Source of the DNA: Acidimicrobiia bacterium
GTDB taxonomy: Bacteria; Actinomycetota; Acidimicrobiia; Acidimicrobiales; Bin134
DNA length: 64,000 bases
Direction of reading: 5' to 3'
NCBI GenBank assembly: GCA_022826705.1
Contig: JAJDUJ010000010.1
Span: 62,001 to 126,000, forward strand
The notes below the pieces were generated by a model. That model was not told where the DNA came from. It saw nothing but the letters and a program-made list of their open reading frames with translations, and did not search any database. Position 1 is the stretch's first letter, and the number at the start of each line of letters is the position of its first letter. The position numbers and the translations under genes are program-made. Positions 23,035 to 30,849 of the stretch are shown here, piece by piece.

Positions 23035-23092
23035 AACAAACCAAGGGTGCATCGCGTCATAACTTGGGAAATGCCCGCTGAGGTTCAGCCCC

Positions 23093-23998
23093 TCAATCCA
23101 TTCTTGGAGATAGGTACTGATGGACTTCATGGAGGGTGGAGATGACATTGCATCGGCCTTCGGAAAGGGTGATGGGATGGGGGTCATCTGGATGGCGGGC
23201 AATGAGGAGTGCGGCCATGCCGAGGTTGAGGGCGGGGTTGATGTCGCGGGTGACGCTGTCGCCGACAAAGACGGCTTGCTCGGGGGCTACTCCGAGTTGG
23301 TCTAAGGCAAGTAGGAACGGCTCAGGGCTGGGTTTGCCGATACCGATCTCGCCGGCGACGACAGTGGGCAAGCTGAAGCGATCGAGTCCGGTAAGGCTCA
23401 ACTTGGTTCGCTGGGTGTCGGGGGCGCCGTTGGTCACGATGGCCATCGGTACCTCTGGCTGAAGCTGGCTGATTACTGGCTCGGCGTCGGGGTAAGCCTC
23501 CATGCGGTTGATGCGCTCGGCAACGAAGCGCTCGGACAGCTTTTCGACCGTGTGTGGGTCGACGGTGGTCTGGCGCTCAATCGCCTCACGCCACACGGCC
23601 TGTCGATGAGAAAGCCGCACTGCTCGGAGGTCACCTAGTTCTTCGCCGGGTCCTTCGAAGGTCGCCCACAGGGCTTCCCAACTGGCAATGCCTACCCGGC
23701 GAGCAAATTCAATAGTGGGCAGGCTCGACCACTGGGATTTGGCCTCGTCGAAGACATCTTGCTCGAGCTGGTCCGGATCGACGCTGAGCACGGCGGCGGC
23801 ATGCCGGCACGTCGCCGCCATTGCTGCTTCGGCTGCGGGCCGCTCGACAACGAGGGTGTCGTCGAGATCCCAGATCACTGCTTCAACTGGAATGGGTAGA
23901 CCGTCTCCTTGATTCAGGTTGGCCAGGTGATCGCTCCATTTGGGTCCACACTGCCACGGTTGATCCTGGCGTCGCCTGAACCATACTGCGAGACACAT
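23093..23998 (-). CDS. HAD-superfamily phosphatase
   Basis: This is a HAD-like hydrolase with all four motifs: VIWDLDDTL (nucleophile and acid), IVTNGAPDTQ (motif II), GKPSPEPF with the motif III Lys, and VFVGDSVTRDI (motif IV). The cap domain between motifs I and II is helical. This is the GMP/pyrimidine-nucleotidase or phosphoglycolate-phosphatase-like group; the substrate is unknown. The ATG at 23998 adds about 40 residues before motif I, which is long; GTG at 23878 is an alternative, and an AAGGAG lies just upstream of that region. It probably is transcribed toward the toxin-antitoxin pair. Confidence 0.88.
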   Translation of the reverse strand: MCLAVWFRRRQDQPWQCGPKWSDHLANLNQGDGLPIPVEAVIWDLDDTLVVERPAAEAAMAATCRHAAAVLSVDPDQLEQDVFDEAKSQWSSLPTIEFARRVGIASWEALWATFEGPGEELGDLRAVRLSHRQAVWREAIERQTTVDPHTVEKLSERFVAERINRMEAYPDAEPVISQLQPEVPMAIVTNGAPDTQRTKLSLTGLDRFSLPTVVAGEIGIGKPSPEPFLLALDQLGVAPEQAVFVGDSVTRDINPALNLGMAALLIARHPDDPHPITLSEGRCNVISTLHEVHQYLSPRMD

Positions 23999-24051
23999 CC
24001 AATTGAGATTGGCTTGAGAGCAACTGTCACTGCCTTCCGTATCATTGTTGC

Positions 24052-25224
24052 ATGGATTTTGGGGCTGTGACCTGCGGGAATACCCAAAGAGGTGTGCATG
24101 TCGAGGCAGTGGATGTGGCCGGGTTGGACGACGCCGGGTTGGAGGCTCGGCTGCGGTTGATCGGGTCTTCCCGCAATCGGTTGGAGGGGTTTTTGGCTGA
24201 GGTGGTGGCTGAGAAGACTCGGCGCAGCAGCTCGTTTGACGCGGCGAACTCTTTGAAGGCCGAGCTGCGGCAGTCGAGGCATCAGGCTGATCGGACGCTG
24301 CGCGATGCTGAGCAGTTGGAGAAGCTGGCGGCGACTCGGGACGCTCTGGTGGACAGTCGGATCAACTCAGAGCATGCCCGGATTTTGGGGACTGCGGCTC
24401 AGAGCGGGCCGCTGGATGAGGCCAAGATGCTGGAGGCGGCTGAGACGCAGACGCCGGAGCAGTTGCGCAAGACGGTGCGCGACCATCAAAACGAGTTGGC
24501 CGGCGATGACGGGGCCAAGCGGTTCGAGCGCCAGCGCAAGGCTCGCACGGCCAGGTTCTCTGAGCGCGATGACGGGATGTGGCAGCTGTTCGCACTGTTC
24601 GACCCGGTCGCGGCGGCGCGGATCCGCAAGGCGCTGAACAAGGCGACCGACGACGACTGGCGGACCGACAACCGCCGCGAGCACACCGCCGACCGGCACC
24701 GCCGGGCCGATGCGCTGGAGCGGCTCATCACCCGCACGGTCTCCGCGGACGGCAGCGAGCAGCCCCAGGGCACCACGCTGTTGTTGATGGCCGACTACGA
24801 CCTCGTCGACGACAAGCTGGGCCGCCCCCGCCTGGCCGACGGCACCCCGCTTCCCCCAAGCGAGTTCCACCGGCTGGCCTGCGATGCCGACATCTTGTGC
24901 GGCCTGTTCAAACAAGCAAGCACCGAGCCCATCTGGATGGGCTCAACCAGCCGCCACCCCAACTTCGCTTTGCGGGCCGCCCTCGAAGCCCGAGACCAAG
25001 GCTGCATCGGCTGCCGCAAAGAACCCGAATGGTGCGTGTCGCACCACATCGTGGAATGGCAACACGGAGGCCCCACCCAACCCGACAACCTCGTACTTGC
25101 ATGCCACGACTGCCACCAAAAAGTCCACCACCGAAACTGGGCCGTCGAAAAACACCCCGACACCGGCCGTCCATACCTGAGACCACCTTGGCAACAACCC
25201 CCCGAACCTGCTTTGAGACGCTGA
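24052..25224 (+). CDS. DUF222 / HNH endonuclease (13E12-like)
   Basis: This 390-residue protein has an N-terminal DUF222 helical region (about 30-270) and a C-terminal HNH nuclease domain with CIGCRKEPEWCVSHHIVEWQ and LACHDCHQKVHHRNW. Such proteins are multicopy in many actinobacteria and similar to the mycobacterial 13E12 repeat family; their role is unclear. TATCAT at 24040-24045 lies 6 bases before the ATG and no Shine-Dalgarno is seen, so the message may be leaderless. The coding strand is G-rich in the first half and strikingly C/A-rich in the last 250 bases, which looks like a composition break. Confidence 0.9.
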   Translation: MDFGAVTCGNTQRGVHVEAVDVAGLDDAGLEARLRLIGSSRNRLEGFLAEVVAEKTRRSSSFDAANSLKAELRQSRHQADRTLRDAEQLEKLAATRDALVDSRINSEHARILGTAAQSGPLDEAKMLEAAETQTPEQLRKTVRDHQNELAGDDGAKRFERQRKARTARFSERDDGMWQLFALFDPVAAARIRKALNKATDDDWRTDNRREHTADRHRRADALERLITRTVSADGSEQPQGTTLLLMADYDLVDDKLGRPRLADGTPLPPSEFHRLACDADILCGLFKQASTEPIWMGSTSRHPNFALRAALEARDQGCIGCRKEPEWCVSHHIVEWQHGGPTQPDNLVLACHDCHQKVHHRNWAVEKHPDTGRPYLRPPWQQPPEPALRR

Positions 25225-25288
25225 CAACGGGTCAGTGACGCGCCCGCCTAGACAGAGCGGCGGGCCCGATTGAATGTGGGTTTGATCT

Positions 25289-26353
25289 TCAGTCGAAGAG
25301 ATCTTCGAATATGCCAGGCCAGGTGAGAATCACTCCATGTTCCTCGCAGAGCTCACTCCAATATGTGTCTGTGGGTGGATGCTCTACTGCAAGAACCGCC
25401 TGCACATCGTTCGTTCCAGGCCAATCCAGGAGGAAGGCATAGCTGAGTACCTGCCCCAGTCCAAGACGAAGCTGTCGGTCTTCGTTTTGCTTGGTCATAC
25501 TCTTCACCTCGACCACGAATGCCGAATCTCCGATCTGCCACGCGATGTCGAATTGAGGCCCCTCAAATTCTGGTGACCGAGGCTCCAATCCTGCAGACCG
25601 GACAGCCTTAGCCAATTCATCTTGCACGTCCATGTGCGCTGCGGTTCCCCGGTCAATGAGATCGGGGTCAACCTCAAACACTCTCCTTCGCTCGGTCGCT
25701 TCTTGCCGAGCCGGTGATTTGTAGTCGCTGCCACCGCGCTCTTTGGTTGGTAGTGGTTCCGAAATGGCGGGACCAGTTGGGTTGAAGCCAGGTCGATGGA
25801 CAGTCAGCTTGGCTAGCAGATCGCGTCCTGTATCAGTGATCGTGAGGGTACCTCCATCCAAAGGCATGATCATGCCGGCCGACTGCAACCAGCCTCGTCG
25901 TCTGCCTACTTGGGTCCGCGTCGTCCAGTTGAAGCCGTAGTTCGCCGCAGCTAGGCGTAGCTCTTCAGATGATCTGGGCTGCTCGCTCACTTCCGACAGC
26001 ATTTCGCCGAAGAATTGAACTCTGCTGTGAAGGAAGGCAAGGAGTATGCCGCTGTCCTGCGACTCAATCCACTTCGATGCTGGCTTGCCAACCTTGAGCC
26101 CGTCATCTGCAAGTGTCAGCACCTCTATCCTCCGAAGAAAACTCTCAATTTTCCTGGCCTGTTTCTCGCCGGTGCCAAAGCGAAATTGGATCCACTCGGT
26201 CAGAGTGTGGGGGGACATCTCGTGCCCGTCTACTTGCTTACAGATAATGCGTAGAGAACTGAGGTAGTTGTTGTACCCCAGAGGCATGGGTTCGACGCTC
26301 GAAGTTCTCTGATCCCAACTAAGAGGGACCGGGATGTCGGCTGGGTTGGTCAT
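25289..26353 (-). CDS. Orphan PD-(D/E)XK-type nuclease
   Basis: This 354-residue protein is not assigned to a named family. The N-terminal 220 residues are winged-helix-like (TLTEWIQFRFG, RKIESFLRRIEVLTLADDG and TLTITDTGRDLLAKL), while the C-terminal part has the restriction-endonuclease-like core: EFEGPQFDIAWQIGDSAFVVEVKSM, in which the Asp of FDIAW and E-V-K give D...ExK, followed by a Gln-containing helix (LGLGQVLSYAFLLDW) as in Mrr/NERD-like nucleases. No methylase or other subunit is adjacent. GC content is clearly lower than in flanking genes, which suggests recent acquisition. A defence role is plausible. Confidence 0.7.
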   Translation of the reverse strand: MTNPADIPVPLSWDQRTSSVEPMPLGYNNYLSSLRIICKQVDGHEMSPHTLTEWIQFRFGTGEKQARKIESFLRRIEVLTLADDGLKVGKPASKWIESQDSGILLAFLHSRVQFFGEMLSEVSEQPRSSEELRLAAANYGFNWTTRTQVGRRRGWLQSAGMIMPLDGGTLTITDTGRDLLAKLTVHRPGFNPTGPAISEPLPTKERGGSDYKSPARQEATERRRVFEVDPDLIDRGTAAHMDVQDELAKAVRSAGLEPRSPEFEGPQFDIAWQIGDSAFVVEVKSMTKQNEDRQLRLGLGQVLSYAFLLDWPGTNDVQAVLAVEHPPTDTYWSELCEEHGVILTWPGIFEDLFD

Positions 26354-26387
26354 AGGGGCGGTGCCAACCTAGGGAAGGCTGCGGTGG

Positions 26388-26963
26388 TCAGTCTTGCTTG
26401 CCCTTACCCTTTGCCTTTTGGGCTTTTTTCCAGGCTCTTACTTCGGCTAGGGCTTCGGGGCTGTCTATGTCGGCGACGGTGCGGGGGGTGGGGTCGGAGA
26501 AGGGGGCGGCGGCGGCTTCCCAGCCTTCGGGGGTCACTTCGAAGCGCTTGGCCAGCAGGGCGAGGAAGATCTTGGCTTTTTCGTCGCCGTAGCCGGGGAG
26601 GGCTTTGAGCCGCTTGAGCAGGTCTTGGCCGGTGGGAGCCTCGGCCCACAGCTTGGCGGCGTTGCCGTCGTAGTGGTCCACGATGTGGCGGGCCAGGTCT
26701 TGGGCCCGGCGGGCCATTGATCCGGGGAAGCGGTGCAGGGCGGGCTTCTCCTTGAAGGCGGCCTCAGCCTTCTCGGGGTCCATCTCAGCCAAACCCGCGG
26801 CGGAGAAGTTGTCGGGGATGCGCTCCTTCAGTCGCAGGGGTGACTTGAAGGCCCATTCCATGGGGATCTGCTGGTCGAGCATCATGGCCAGCAGCAGGGC
26901 GAACGGGTCATCGATGAGGAGTTGGTCGGCGTCGTGATCGCCGGTGACGGCAAGTGTTCCCAT
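26388..26963 (-). CDS. HhH-GPD-family base-excision-repair-like protein
   Basis: This 191-residue protein matches the actinobacterial HhH-GPD-type family often mislabelled HesB. It shows PFALLLAMMLDQQIPMEWAFKSP at the N-terminus, a helix-hairpin-helix in LLKRLKALPGYGDEKAKIFLALL, and a basic C-terminal tail (WKKAQKAKGKGKQD). The catalytic Lys/Asp of classic glycosylases is not clear, as PGYGDEKA replaces the usual LPGVG..TA, so glycosylase activity is uncertain. No Cys cluster ligands are present. Confidence 0.82.
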   Translation of the reverse strand: MGTLAVTGDHDADQLLIDDPFALLLAMMLDQQIPMEWAFKSPLRLKERIPDNFSAAGLAEMDPEKAEAAFKEKPALHRFPGSMARRAQDLARHIVDHYDGNAAKLWAEAPTGQDLLKRLKALPGYGDEKAKIFLALLAKRFEVTPEGWEAAAAPFSDPTPRTVADIDSPEALAEVRAWKKAQKAKGKGKQD

Positions 26964-27030
26964 CCGCCTATCGTACTGGCCGCCGAAGGAAGATCACGAG
27001 GGAAAGACCGCAAGGACGTAGCCTGGAACC

Positions 27031-27240
27031 GTGATTCAATCGCTGGCCAAGTTGCTCACGCGTCCCAGCCTTTGGACGACGGCTATTCGGCTTGGATGGC
27101 GGTTGAGGCTGGCCCCCGATCCGGCATATTTGCGGTTCCGGATGGTCACCATGTACGGGGATTCCGAAGCCCAGCCCCGCGCCGATGACCTGGTTACCTA
27201 TTTGCAGTGGTGCAGGTCTTGGGAGCGGACCACCAGGTAA
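27031..27240 (+). CDS. Small conserved-looking protein (69 aa)
   Basis: A GTG-started frame encodes 69 residues with LTRPSLWTTAIRLGWRLRLAPDPAYLRFRMVTMYGD in the first half and ADDLVTYLQWCRSWER at the end. The text YLRFRMVTxYGD..P..DDLVxYLxWCR resembles short conserved proteins of actinobacteria, as far as I can recall. It lies in the gap between the HhH-GPD gene and the HNH gene. Function unknown. Confidence 0.55.
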   Translation: MIQSLAKLLTRPSLWTTAIRLGWRLRLAPDPAYLRFRMVTMYGDSEAQPRADDLVTYLQWCRSWERTTR

Positions 27241-27336
27241 AGCTGCATTGAACCGCCCCTTGCGGGCATTCAACCCAGAGGTGTGTTCTAGGTAATCCGC
27301 GCAAAGCAGCCCGGCGGGTTCACTATGGTTTCCACC

Positions 27337-27855
27337 ATGAGCCGGGCGCTGGTGCTCAACGCATCCTTCGAGCCGCTGAGTGTGGTGTCGCCCCGGCGCG
27401 CTCTCGTGCTGGTGATGGCCGAGAAGGCCGAAGTCGTGCTGGAGTCGGGCGAGCGAATCCGCTCAGAGCGGCTCGATCTGCCAGTGCCGTCGGTGGTCCG
27501 ACTGCGCTATTACGTCAAAGTGCCGTTCTTCCGCACCGGCGGGCTCAGCCGCCGGGGAGTGTTTGCCCGAGACGGCTACCGCTGCCAGTACTGCGGTCGT
27601 CACGCCGACTCCATCGACCACGTGCGCCCCCGCAGCCGAGGCGGCACCCACTCTTGGGAGAACGTGGTGGCCGCGTGCCGCCGGTGCAACATGGCCAAGC
27701 GAGACCGGCTGCTCTCGGAGACGCAGATGCGGCTGATGCGCCCTCCGGCCGAGCCGCCCCGCTCGGCCTGGGTAGCTTCGGCCGTGGGCCATGTGCCTTC
27801 CGACTGGCTGCCCTACCTAGACCCAGCAGCCGAGTCCGTCGCCCAGACTGCTTGA
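27337..27855 (+). CDS. HNH endonuclease
   Basis: This protein of about 172 residues is of the widespread actinobacterial HNH family that begins with MSRALVLNASFEPLSVVS. The HNH domain is CQYCGRHADSIDHVRPRSRG followed by WENVVAACRRCNMAKRDRL, with two CxxC pairs for zinc and the DH pair of the active site. The ATG at 27337 fits the family start; the in-frame ATG at 27325 would add MVST. Its cellular role is not known. Confidence 0.9.
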   Translation: MSRALVLNASFEPLSVVSPRRALVLVMAEKAEVVLESGERIRSERLDLPVPSVVRLRYYVKVPFFRTGGLSRRGVFARDGYRCQYCGRHADSIDHVRPRSRGGTHSWENVVAACRRCNMAKRDRLLSETQMRLMRPPAEPPRSAWVASAVGHVPSDWLPYLDPAAESVAQTA

Positions 27856-27887
27856 GCCTGTCGCGGGATGCCCGACGACATGGATCG

Positions 27888-28568
27888 GTGAGCACCAAGA
27901 CTGAGCCTCTGTCGATCCAAGGGGGGTGGAAGGCGCACCGGCTGAGCGGAACGGTGGGGGAGTTGCATGCCCTGAGTCCCGATCCTGGCGCTGAACGGGA
28001 GGTCTGGCTGATGTCGCCCCTCGACACCGCTCTGGTGCTGGGGTCGGCCCAACCTGAGGAGACCGCATTGAGTCCGATTGCCGAAAGCACTGCGGTGGTG
28101 CGGCGCCGCAGCGGAGGGGGCGCAGTGCTGGTGGCTCCGGACCACTCGGTGTGGATCGACGTGGTGATCGGCCGGAGCGACCCGCTCTGGGATGACGATG
28201 TGAACCGGGCCCCCCTGTGGCTGGGAGAAGCGTGGATGGCGGCTCTGGCCTCGCTGGGCATCACGCACGGGGAAGTATTCGACCGCTATGAACCCGGCCC
28301 ATGGGGACGGTTGGCCTGCTTCGCCAGTCGGGGGCCGGGCGAGGTGCTGGTGGCCGGGTCCAAAGCGGTCGGCATCACCCAGCGCCGCACTCGGACCACC
28401 GCACGATTCCAAACCCTCTTGTATCGCCACTGGGCCCCCGACGATTTGTTTGCTCGCCTGGCGGAGTCATCTGAGGAGCTTCGAAACACCCTCTCGTCGG
28501 CCGCCTGGCCGGTAGACGCCCAGCCCGACGACATTCACGCCGCGTTCTTAGCCTCGCTGCCCCGATAG
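27888..28568 (+). CDS. Lipoate-protein ligase A-like protein
   Basis: This protein of about 226 residues resembles the BPL/LplA/LipB family, which attaches lipoate, octanoate or biotin to carrier domains. The conserved RRxxGGG core is seen in TAVVRRRSGGGAVLVAPDHSVWIDVVI, and AGSKAVGITQRRTR supplies the Lys and the QRR of the binding site. The start GTG 27888 lies 32 bases after the HNH stop. The C-terminal accessory domain is absent, as in many such actinobacterial proteins, so the exact ligand is open. Confidence 0.8.
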   Translation: MSTKTEPLSIQGGWKAHRLSGTVGELHALSPDPGAEREVWLMSPLDTALVLGSAQPEETALSPIAESTAVVRRRSGGGAVLVAPDHSVWIDVVIGRSDPLWDDDVNRAPLWLGEAWMAALASLGITHGEVFDRYEPGPWGRLACFASRGPGEVLVAGSKAVGITQRRTRTTARFQTLLYRHWAPDDLFARLAESSEELRNTLSSAAWPVDAQPDDIHAAFLASLPR

Positions 28569-28619
28569 GCGGACCAAAAGACCTCGCTGCTCAATTAAGC
28601 GGCCCAAGGGGCCTCTCTG
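28569..28619 (+). repeat. Imperfect 21-bp direct repeat after the LplA-like gene
   Basis: GCGGACCAAAAGACCTCGCTG (28569-28589, given in two parts in the sense GCGGACCAAAA and GACCTCGCTG) recurs 30 bases later as GCGGCCCAAGG plus GGCCTCTCTG (28599-28619), with 16 of 21 identical. The second copy can fold as GGCCC-AAG-GGGCC and could act as a weak terminator. The rest of the gap to the mraZ promoter shows nothing clear. Confidence 0.45.
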
Positions 28620-28726
28620 TTCGCGTTCGCCCTTGCTTTTGCTAGCTCTTCGCGCCCGCGCTCGTTCACGTTCGCGGCTCCCCGCGAGCGCGGTGGAACC
28701 CCGACCCTCTAATTCCCTGCATAGAG

Positions 28727-28780
28727 TTGCGCTGGTGGGGCGATGGGGGATAGTGTGGGACGAAGTGGGAGAGAAGGGGA
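28727..28780 (+). promoter_or_regulatory. mraZ promoter with MraZ-type operator repeats
   Basis: TTGCGC (28727-28732) and TAGTGT (28751-28756) are 18 bases apart and form a plausible promoter. Overlapping it are four direct repeats with exact 10-base spacing: GGGGGA (28745), GTGGGA (28755), GTGGGA (28765) and AGGGGA (28775). Repeated GTGGG elements with 10-base period upstream of mraZ are the known binding site of MraZ, so self-regulation of the dcw cluster is likely. Confidence 0.75.
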
Positions 28781-28807
28781 ATTACTCGGGACCCGTTGGG
28801 GGGAATC

Positions 28808-29215
28808 GTGCTCACCGGTGAGCACACTCGTTCCCTGGACGACAAGGGCCGGCTCTCGTTGCCGCCGGCCTTCCGCTCGGTGCTGGCCGAAGGGGCGTAC
28901 GTGGCCATCTACAGGCAGTGCCTCGGCATTTGGACCGCGGAAGAGGCCCGCAGTGCGCTGGAGCGGCTCGAGGCGGCGGTTCGGGCCGGAGAGGCCACCG
29001 GCGACGAGCTCCGGGCATTCTCCTCCAGCCTCGAACCGGCCACCGTGGATGCCCAAGGCCGGTTGAACCTCCCCTCCTCCAAGCGTGAGGTGCTGGGTCT
29101 GGACAAGAACGTGGTGCTGGTCGGTGTGTTCAACCGCGGCGAGGTGTGGGACGCGGAGCAATGGCAGTCGCTGCAAGCCGAACTCGGCGAGGCAGACGTA
29201 GACCGGTGGTTGTGA
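28808..29215 (+). CDS. mraZ: Transcriptional regulator MraZ
   Basis: MraZ is the AbrB/SpoVT-like regulator at the head of the dcw cluster. The protein of about 135 residues holds two swapped-hairpin domains: GEHTRSLDDKGRLSLPPAFR and PATVDAQGRLNLPSSKREVL, each with the D-x-(K/Q)-G-R-L-x-L-P motif. The GTG at 28808 follows a GGGGGGAATC Shine-Dalgarno and fits the family start; the frame also contains a TTG at 28796. The repeats in front of the gene match its known operator type. Confidence 0.93.
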   Translation: MLTGEHTRSLDDKGRLSLPPAFRSVLAEGAYVAIYRQCLGIWTAEEARSALERLEAAVRAGEATGDELRAFSSSLEPATVDAQGRLNLPSSKREVLGLDKNVVLVGVFNRGEVWDAEQWQSLQAELGEADVDRWL

Positions 29216-29239
29216 TGTGGATTCGCAGACAGACAACAG

Positions 29240-29420
29240 GGTCGGTGACCTCCATGTAGGCCGACCAGGAGTGCGCTCATGGGCAGTCCTCCGTCCGACG
29301 AGATGGAAGGCCCCTACTCCGCCCGCTTGCCATCTGACACAACCGGGGAGAAATCCCGGAGTGCGGTCGCCGGGCGGAGGACTGCCGATGGGCGACATTC
29401 TTGCCGTCCGATCCCATCGG
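29240..29420 (+). ncRNA. Structured leader of rsmH (mraW RNA-like)
   Basis: The 264-base gap between mraZ and rsmH can fold into several stems. GGTCGG (29240-29245) pairs with CCGACC (29261-29266). A 16-bp stem joins 29282-29297 with 29371-29386 with one G-U pair. Inside it are AGATGG/CCATCT (29301-29306, 29330-29335) and CCGGG/CCCGG (29343-29347, 29355-29359). CCGATGGG (29385-29392) pairs with CCCATCGG (29413-29420). A conserved mraW RNA motif is known upstream of mraW in actinobacteria; this position and architecture fit, but the match to its consensus is not checked. Confidence 0.7.
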
Positions 29421-29479
29421 GCGCAAAAAACAGGCCCTTCACACAGCAGTCTGCTGAGCCGCCAGGGAGGTGAAAAATC

Positions 29480-30460
29480 ATGAACGGGGGGACACCGACA
29501 GCGATCGAACGTCGTTTCGCCCATCACCCCGTCATGGTTACAGAAGTGGTGGAGCACCTGTCTACGGTCCCGTCGGGAGCCTTTCTCGACGCCACCGTGG
29601 GCGGGGGAGGTCACGCTCGGGCGCTCTTGAACGCCCGCCCTGACCTCTCGCTAATAGGCCTCGACCGTGACCCCTCCGCGGTCGAGGCCGCCACCACCGT
29701 CTTGGCTGGCCGCGGCGCCACGATCTGTCAAGCCAGCTTCGGCCAGCTGGGCGACGTTCTGGATTCCCTGGGCGTTGCTCGCATTGTGGGATCGCTGTTC
29801 GACTTCGGGGTGAGCTCTCCGCAACTCGACCAGCCCGAGCGCGGGTTCAGCTATCGCCACGATGGTCCGCTGGACATGAGGATGGACGGCGGCCAGCAGC
29901 TCTCGGCCGACGAAGTGGTGAACGCATGGTCAACAGACGAACTGGTCAAGATCCTGCGCTCTTACGGCGATGAGCGCTACGCCCACCGCATCGCCGCCGC
30001 CATCGCTTCGGCTCGGCCGATCGGGTCTACCACCGAGTTGGCCGAGGTGGTTCGCAATGCCATTCCCGCTCCCGCCCGCCGCCGGGGAGGCCACCCGGCC
30101 AAGCGGACCTTTCAGGCCATTCGCATTGCGGTGAACGATGAGCTGAACCAGATCGAGCCTGCCCTGGAAACAGCCATAAACCGGATGGCACCCGAAGGCC
30201 GGGGGGTGGTCCTCAGCTACCACAGCGGGGAGGACCGCATCGTCAAACAGGTTCTCCGCCGCCGGGCCGGACTTTCCGACGAGTCCCGCTATCTGGGGCT
30301 GCCCCGCTCTGACACCCAGGCCCCACCCGCAATCGAGTTGGTTCCCCGGGGCAGTCGCAAGCCCAGCCCTGCGGAGGTGGCCGACAATCCCCGAGCCTCC
30401 AGCGCCCGCTTTCGGGCCTTCTGCAAGCTGGGGGCCGATCAGGATGAGGTGATCGGCTAA
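29480..30460 (+). CDS. rsmH: 16S rRNA m4C1402 methyltransferase RsmH (MraW)
   Basis: RsmH methylates the N4 of C1402 in 16S rRNA using SAM. The 326-residue protein shows HHPVMVTEVVEHL, the SAM-binding FLDATVGGGGHARALL, the SLFDFGVSSPQLDQPERGFSY segment, DMRMD, HPAKRTFQAIRIAVNDEL, and LSYHSGEDRIVK near the C-terminus. A strong GGGAGGTG lies 8 bases before the ATG. Its stop overlaps the ftsL start by one base. Confidence 0.96.
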   Translation: MNGGTPTAIERRFAHHPVMVTEVVEHLSTVPSGAFLDATVGGGGHARALLNARPDLSLIGLDRDPSAVEAATTVLAGRGATICQASFGQLGDVLDSLGVARIVGSLFDFGVSSPQLDQPERGFSYRHDGPLDMRMDGGQQLSADEVVNAWSTDELVKILRSYGDERYAHRIAAAIASARPIGSTTELAEVVRNAIPAPARRRGGHPAKRTFQAIRIAVNDELNQIEPALETAINRMAPEGRGVVLSYHSGEDRIVKQVLRRRAGLSDESRYLGLPRSDTQAPPAIELVPRGSRKPSPAEVADNPRASSARFRAFCKLGADQDEVIG

Positions 30461-30849
30461 TGGTCGCCCCGCAACACCGCCCCCAACCGTCGCCGGCCGA
30501 TCCGGCCCACCAGACCGACCAGCCCCGCCAGCACCTTCGGGCGGCGCCACGGCCGAAACGCAGGCTGATGCCCGTGCTGGGCTGGGCTGCGGCCATCACC
30601 GTGGTTGTCGCCCTGTTCGCCCTCGCCCTCCTTCATGCCGTGATCGTGGACCGACAAACCACTCTCGACAATCTGAATCAGCAGATTGAAGACGTTCGAG
30701 CCGTGAACGACCGATTGCAGCTCAACGTGGCCAGGGCAGAAGCTCCCAACCGCATCGTGGCCGAGGCGCTGTACCGGTTGGGGATGGTGGAGCCCGATGG
30801 CCGGACCTACCTGCCCCCGCTGGAATCGGACGAGGGTGGAGCGAGGTGA
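30460..30849 (+). CDS. ftsL: FtsL-like cell division protein
   Basis: The 129-residue protein has a Pro-rich cytosolic N-terminus, one membrane segment (PVLGWAAAITVVVALFALALLHAV) and a short periplasmic-side coiled coil (TTLDNLNQQIEDVRAVNDRLQLNVA), followed by IVAEALYRLGMVEP. This layout and the place between rsmH and ftsI are those of FtsL, which joins FtsQ and FtsB in the divisome. Sequence identity in this family is low, so the name rests on layout and context. Confidence 0.85.
   Translation: MVAPQHRPQPSPADPAHQTDQPRQHLRAAPRPKRRLMPVLGWAAAITVVVALFALALLHAVIVDRQTTLDNLNQQIEDVRAVNDRLQLNVARAEAPNRIVAEALYRLGMVEPDGRTYLPPLESDEGGAR

Noticed and set aside
26388-26963. HesB/IscA-type Fe-S carrier
   Set aside because: The common database name HesB for this family is misleading; the sequence has HhH-GPD features and no cysteine ligands.
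28569-28726. Possible tRNA or small RNA gene before mraZ
   Set aside because: No cloverleaf, no GTTCRA box, and only short repeats; nothing convincing.
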